Made by a program: the position numbers and the translations under genes. A model generated the notes under the pieces. The model searched no databases. It worked only from the letters and a program-made list of their open reading frames with translations, and was not told the DNA's origin. Positions 22,286 through 24,926 of a DNA stretch of 24,926 nt are shown here, one piece after another. Origin of the DNA: Hypsibius dujardini (lineage: Eukaryota; Tardigrada; Eutardigrada; Parachela; Hypsibiidae); contig LRSR01006729.1 of NCBI GenBank assembly GCA_001579985.1, positions 1 through 24,926 of the forward strand. Reading direction: 5' to 3'. Position 1 is the first letter of the stretch; each line of letters begins with the position of its first letter.

Positions 22286-22879
22286 TAACAGACATGCATC
22301 CATGTCTCGGATTAGGACAAACAAGCTGATAGGAAGATAGGATACGAATATTGGCAATGGTGGCAGACGGAAGATGGCATATCGGCATATTGATTTCAAT
22401 ACGGAAGTTTGACGGAAGAAGATGAACTGAATTATTTCAGGCTATCGGGTCGGGTAATGGACGCACATTCGAATGTGCGTAACCTGACGGCGACTGAGGC
22501 AAAACTGCAGCTCATCAATGCGTGTCAGCGCCTGCCAGATTATGCGAAGCATTATTTCGTAGTGCAGTTTGCCGGGTCAAGAAAGGAGGAGCTGTTGGCA
22601 GTGACACCGAACCAACTGATCCGCCTGGACATAAATGGGAGGATGCTGAAGACTTGGCCGTACAAACGGATGCGGGACTGGCATGTCAATTGGTATAAGA
22701 AGCTGGTGGTGGTGGAGTTTGACGATGAGGTGGTGGAGTTTTGGCCGGTGGGCGCCGATGCGAAGAACGTCCATGAGTTCATCGGAGGATATATTTTCCT
22801 TGCCACTCGGGCGGAAGATAAAAATCAAACTCTGGACGAGGCTGAGTTTCATAAACTCACAGGAGGATGGAAAGCGTAG
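13383..22879 (+). CDS. FERMT: Kindlin (fermitin / UNC-112 family), complete, nine exons
   Basis: Cytoplasmic FERM-domain adaptor that binds integrin beta tails and activates integrins at adhesion sites with talin, ILK and paxillin. Exons: 13383-13502, 17676-17958, 19059-19451, 19908-20082, 20167-20317, 20494-20682, 21571-21770, 21882-22106 and 22441-22879; GT-AG, in frame, 2175 nt, 724 aa (vertebrate kindlins ~660-680, UNC-112 ~720). F0 spans about residues 1-95, F1 from ~96 with a Ser/Thr/Pro-rich loop (~150-290), F2 starts near WLDSSRSL (303-310) and holds [15 protein letters not shown], a PH domain is inserted at about 424-522, and F3 runs to the end ([14 protein letters not shown] at 689-702). 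The usual integrin-binding Gln-Trp reads Asp658-Trp659. The loop lacks the poly-Lys run of kindlin-2. Start: first ATG in frame; a GTG nine bases upstream is not used. Exon 3 ends at a weaker donor (GTGCGA). Intron 1 is 4.2 kb. Confidence 0.96.
13553..13650. repeat. Interrupted (TTGA)n tract
   Basis: TTGATTGAT words at the start and GATTGATTGATTGATTA at 13634-13650 with TTG-rich DNA between. Similar words recur at 12000, 13360 and 14030. Confidence 0.7.
14855..15066. repeat. CTGT/CTGC degenerate array in kindlin intron 1
   Basis: Mostly CTGTCTGT, CTGCCTGC and CTATCTG words. All three forward frames give Cys-Leu-Ser-Val repeats, which is the trace of the repeat, not a protein. Confidence 0.85.
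15561..15748. repeat. CTGT/CTGC degenerate array in kindlin intron 1
   Basis: Same word family, with interruptions of unique sequence around 15615-15655. Confidence 0.8.
16475..16672. repeat. CTGT/CTGC degenerate array in kindlin intron 1
   Basis: Interrupted CTGTCTG, CTGCCTG and CTATCTG words. Confidence 0.8.
17385..17625. repeat. CTGT/CTGC degenerate array at the 3' end of kindlin intron 1
   Basis: Ends about 50 bp before the exon 2 acceptor at 17675 and could merge with its pyrimidine tract. Confidence 0.8.
17985..18055. repeat. ACAG/GGCA array at the 5' end of kindlin intron 2
   Basis: Interrupted ACAGACAG units, then AGGCAGGCAGGCAAGCAGGC. Orientation is opposite to the arrays in introns 1, 3 and 6. 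Confidence 0.8.
18101..18123. repeat. (CCAT)n run
   Basis: About five CCAT units. Confidence 0.85.
18868..19012. repeat. ACAG, then GACT, then GACG array in kindlin intron 2
   Basis: Eight or more ACAG units (about 18937-18975), then GACT units, then GACGGACGGACG, ending 46 bp before the exon 3 acceptor. Confidence 0.85.
19497..19650. repeat. CTGT/CTGC/CTGA degenerate array in kindlin intron 3
   Basis: CTGTCTGT and CTGCCTGC words, ending CTGACTGACTGACTG. The rest of the intron (19452-19907) shows nothing else. Confidence 0.8.
20683..21570 (+). other. Kindlin intron 6 (888 bp)
   Basis: Contains the CTGT array at 20823-21012. The remainder to 21570 is unique with no coding signal. Donor GTAAGG, acceptor TTGTTGCAG. 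Confidence 0.8.
20823..21012. repeat. CTGT/CTGC array in kindlin intron 6
   Basis: About eight near-perfect CTGT units at 20837-20870, then decayed CTGCCTG and CTCTCT words. Confidence 0.85.
22155..22290. repeat. ACAG array in kindlin intron 8
   Basis: About twelve near-perfect ACAG units centred on 22230-22285, preceded by decayed ones. The intron is 22107-22440. Confidence 0.85.
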
Positions 22880-23617
22880 TATTTTATTTTTATCCTACTT
22901 TGTCATACGTTGTAATGTTTGTGGGGCATGCGGTTTTCTACAAAAGATTTATCAGAAGCGCGGTCGCCTGGTTTGGGACTCTGGTATTTTATTGAGTGCC
23001 TTGTGGCTGTCTACCGTCTTTTCTGACTATGTCTGTCTTCTCGTGAACTTCAATGTATTCTTACGATTTACCGAAAGAACGAGAACGCGAGTCAGTAGTT
23101 TAAAAGTATTGTCCAGTCTACTGTAGACTCTACTGAGTGCAGCAGTACTGGTACGATACCATTTTTTTCACTCATACACTGTTGCGCGGATAAAAGAAGA
23201 GCAAAACAGACGCCTCACTTCACTTTCACCAGTGGTCGGTTAGTACGACGAGTGTATGTATAGTGCAGAATTGTGGTATCCGTGGCTCAATGCAGTTTTT
23301 TTAGTAGATTTTTTCCAACGGTTCCTCCTTGGAATAGTTCGTCATTAGTGTGATCTCTGATTATCTGGGATGACTATTAATAGCTATGACGACTGGCCGT
23401 GCGAGCTTTTTAACAGTCGAATACAATACGTCAGAAAAAAGACGGGAATCACATTTGTCGGTAGTTCGGAATTTAGCAAGTTGTTGCAGGTCGGCGGTAC
23501 GGATGACAACATCAGCTACCATCGCCTAAATCTAATGAGAAATTGGGAAAAATTTCTGGTGTTTTAAAGTCGCTGTGCCAAGGGCCGCGTCGGCAAAGGA
23601 GACATCATCTTGGAGGC

Positions 23618-23760
23618 GCAGACAGACAGAAAACAAACAAACAGAAACACATACACACACACAGACAAACACACAGACAATCAGACAGACACACAGACAA
23701 TCAGACACACAGACAAGCACACAGACACACAGACAGTCAAACAGACACACAGACACATGA
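23618..23760. repeat. ACAG / ACACAGACA degenerate array
   Basis: CACACAGACA-type words recur about every 10-20 bp with ACAGACAG cores. It is a mixed CA/ACAG microsatellite. The spacers are too short and similar for a CRISPR array. Confidence 0.85.
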
Positions 23761-23920
23761 CAACATGTCAGCAACAGTACGAGTACTTAATTAAAGCGTT
23801 ATTGTCACCAGCTGAAATTTGTGAGCATGAATAGGCAAATTAACTCTATCGCCCAGTCATAGTTGTTAGAGTATAAAAAAACAAAAGAAAATACAGTGAC
23901 CAACGACTAATCGTAACAAT

Positions 23921-23930
23921 AATAAATAAA
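23921..23930 (+). other. Candidate polyadenylation signal (two overlapping AATAAA), possibly for kindlin
   Basis: AATAAATAAA, about 1.04 kb after the kindlin stop and the first AATAAA I see downstream on this strand. An ATTAAA at 23790-23795 is a weaker alternative. Confidence 0.35.
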
Positions 23931-24307
23931 ACGGTTGCTCTCAAGCATGAGTGCTACAGGAACAATTCGGGAGTCAGTGGAAAATTGTTCAAATAAACGA
24001 GCTTCATTAAAACTGCAAAACCTAAATGGATGATTTAAACTTGGACAAAAAAAGAGAGCCCCTGTTTGTAAAACGGTTCAAAACAAAATAAAATATTGAA
24101 AGAAGTTCAAAAGAGGGCAAGCAGGGAAATGAGCAACAACCAGCACCAGCGGAGAAAGCTTCATTCGGGAATAAAAGGCAATGCATTGCTCCTGTCAGGG
24201 AGTGGCAGAGTGGTTGGTTGCGCGTGGACGCGAAGGAGTTGAACAACGGAATAGGAAGGTAATTGGAAGACGAAACGAGGAAGAGAAGAGTCCTTTGATT
24301 CGAATCT

Positions 24308-24799
24308 TCAGTGATAACCGTTGGTAGCGGACGCTCCATTGGTCTTGTTGGGATGGTTCAGACTCTTTCCGATACAGTGGACGCGAAAGCCGATTTTCAT
24401 CAGGGTATCATGGTTTAAAATCATTCGACCATCAAACAGGAAAGCCGGCTTCTGCATGGAGTCGTAAATGACCTGATAATCCAGAGTCTGCGAAAAAAGA
24501 AGTTGCGTTGTCGTCCGGAGGGGATGAGATCAGAGCAACACTACTAACCGTGAACTCATCCCATTCGGTACACACAACGACGGCATGGGCACCGCGTGCC
24601 GCATCGTATGGATCCCGGCAGATATGAACAGATTTGTCAACTGCAGAAACCACAAGTTAAAATTTCACAGTTAGGTGCCACAATGACTAAACTAAACAGT
24701 TGCATATATAAAAAGATCGAGAAACGCCGCTTACCAATTCCTTCGGGTGTAATGACTCCTGGACTGATTTCCTTAGTTATTTGGGGCAGTTTCAGATCT
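24308..24799 (-). CDS. UGDH: UDP-glucose 6-dehydrogenase, C-terminal part (last three exons; 5' end beyond the window)
   Basis: Cytosolic enzyme that oxidises UDP-glucose to UDP-glucuronate with two NAD+, supplying glycosaminoglycan synthesis. Exons on the minus strand: 24799-24735, 24640-24549 and 24487-24308 (stop). All joins are GT-AG and in frame. Visible pieces of the C-terminal UDP-binding domain are [30 protein letters not shown] followed by EWDEF, and [12 protein letters not shown], which match the family order. The first visible exon enters in phase 1 through an acceptor ending at 24800, so earlier exons (Rossmann NAD domain and catalytic Cys) lie past 24926. The tail after IGKS is short and Asn/Thr-rich (ending NGYH), unlike the longer Pro/Lys tail of vertebrates. 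Partial by window edge, not a pseudogene. Confidence 0.93.
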
Positions 24800-24843
24800 C
24801 TAAAACGAAACGCAATTTTTGTTCTCAAGAGTGCAATAGAGTC

Positions 24844-24926
24844 TATTTGTCTGTCTGTTTGTTTGTTTGTCTGTCTGTTTCTCTGTATGTCTGTCTGTCT
24901 GTCTGTCTGTCTGTCTGCCTGTCTAT
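24844..24926. repeat. CTGT/TTGT array in a UGDH intron, running off the window
   Basis: CTGTCTGTTTGTTTGTTTGT, then at least six CTGT units, ending CTGCCTGTCTAT at the window edge. It sits in the intron upstream of the exon starting at 24799. Confidence 0.85.

Larger units (their letters stand above)
22880..24307. other. Tail-to-tail spacer between kindlin and UGDH
   Basis: Probably kindlin 3' UTR followed by intergenic DNA. Holds an ACAG-type array at 23618-23760 and a candidate kindlin polyadenylation signal at 23921. A 65-residue frame at 23370-23567 is not recognised as a protein. No other feature is seen in 23931-24307. Confidence 0.6.

Noticed and set aside
23618-23760. CRISPR-like short repeats
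   Set aside because: Repeat and spacer are the same ACAG/CACA words with irregular spacing, in a clearly eukaryotic intron-bearing region.

Overview
This is a window of eukaryotic, almost certainly invertebrate animal, nuclear DNA. Four protein-coding genes can be rebuilt exon by exon with GT-AG introns. Three are complete (SLC25A3-like, SLC27A/FATP-like, kindlin) and one is a 3' fragment (UGDH). The exons are moderately GC-rich. The introns and spacers are full of degenerate CTGT/CTGC (= ACAG/GCAG) tetranucleotide arrays. Repeat-filled introns, moderate gene sizes and an acceptor six bases before one start codon suggest a flatworm (perhaps a cestode), but that is inference and the species cannot be read from the window.

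Layout: (1) 1-991, AT-rich upstream DNA and a likely 5' UTR exon. (2) 1088-4127 (+), mitochondrial phosphate carrier, nine coding exons, 363 aa; its introns 4, 5 and 6 each carry a related box C/D snoRNA-like sequence. (3) 4128-5006, tail-to-tail spacer. (4) 9273-5007 (-), fatty acid transport protein / very-long-chain acyl-CoA synthetase, ten exons, 658 aa. Its intron 6 is almost wholly a CTGT-then-CAGT array with complementary ends. (5) 9274-13382, head-to-head spacer of 4.1 kb with GT microsatellites, a foldback element flanked by 12-bp direct repeats, and GGAAT-type degenerate repeats. (6) 13383-22879 (+), kindlin/fermitin, nine exons, 724 aa, with a 4.2-kb first intron. (7) 22880-24307, tail-to-tail spacer. 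(8) 24799-24308 (-), last three exons of UDP-glucose 6-dehydrogenase; the rest lies beyond the window.

The four genes do not form one pathway: phosphate import into mitochondria, fatty acid activation and uptake, integrin adhesion, and UDP-glucuronate synthesis. I see no sign of an operon or horizontal transfer, and no multi-gene novel system. The strongest under-described signal is the set of three paralogous snoRNA-like sequences in successive introns of the phosphate carrier gene. Next come the foldback element at 11540-11725, the foldable repeat intron, and a kindlin whose integrin-binding Gln-Trp pair reads Asp-Trp.
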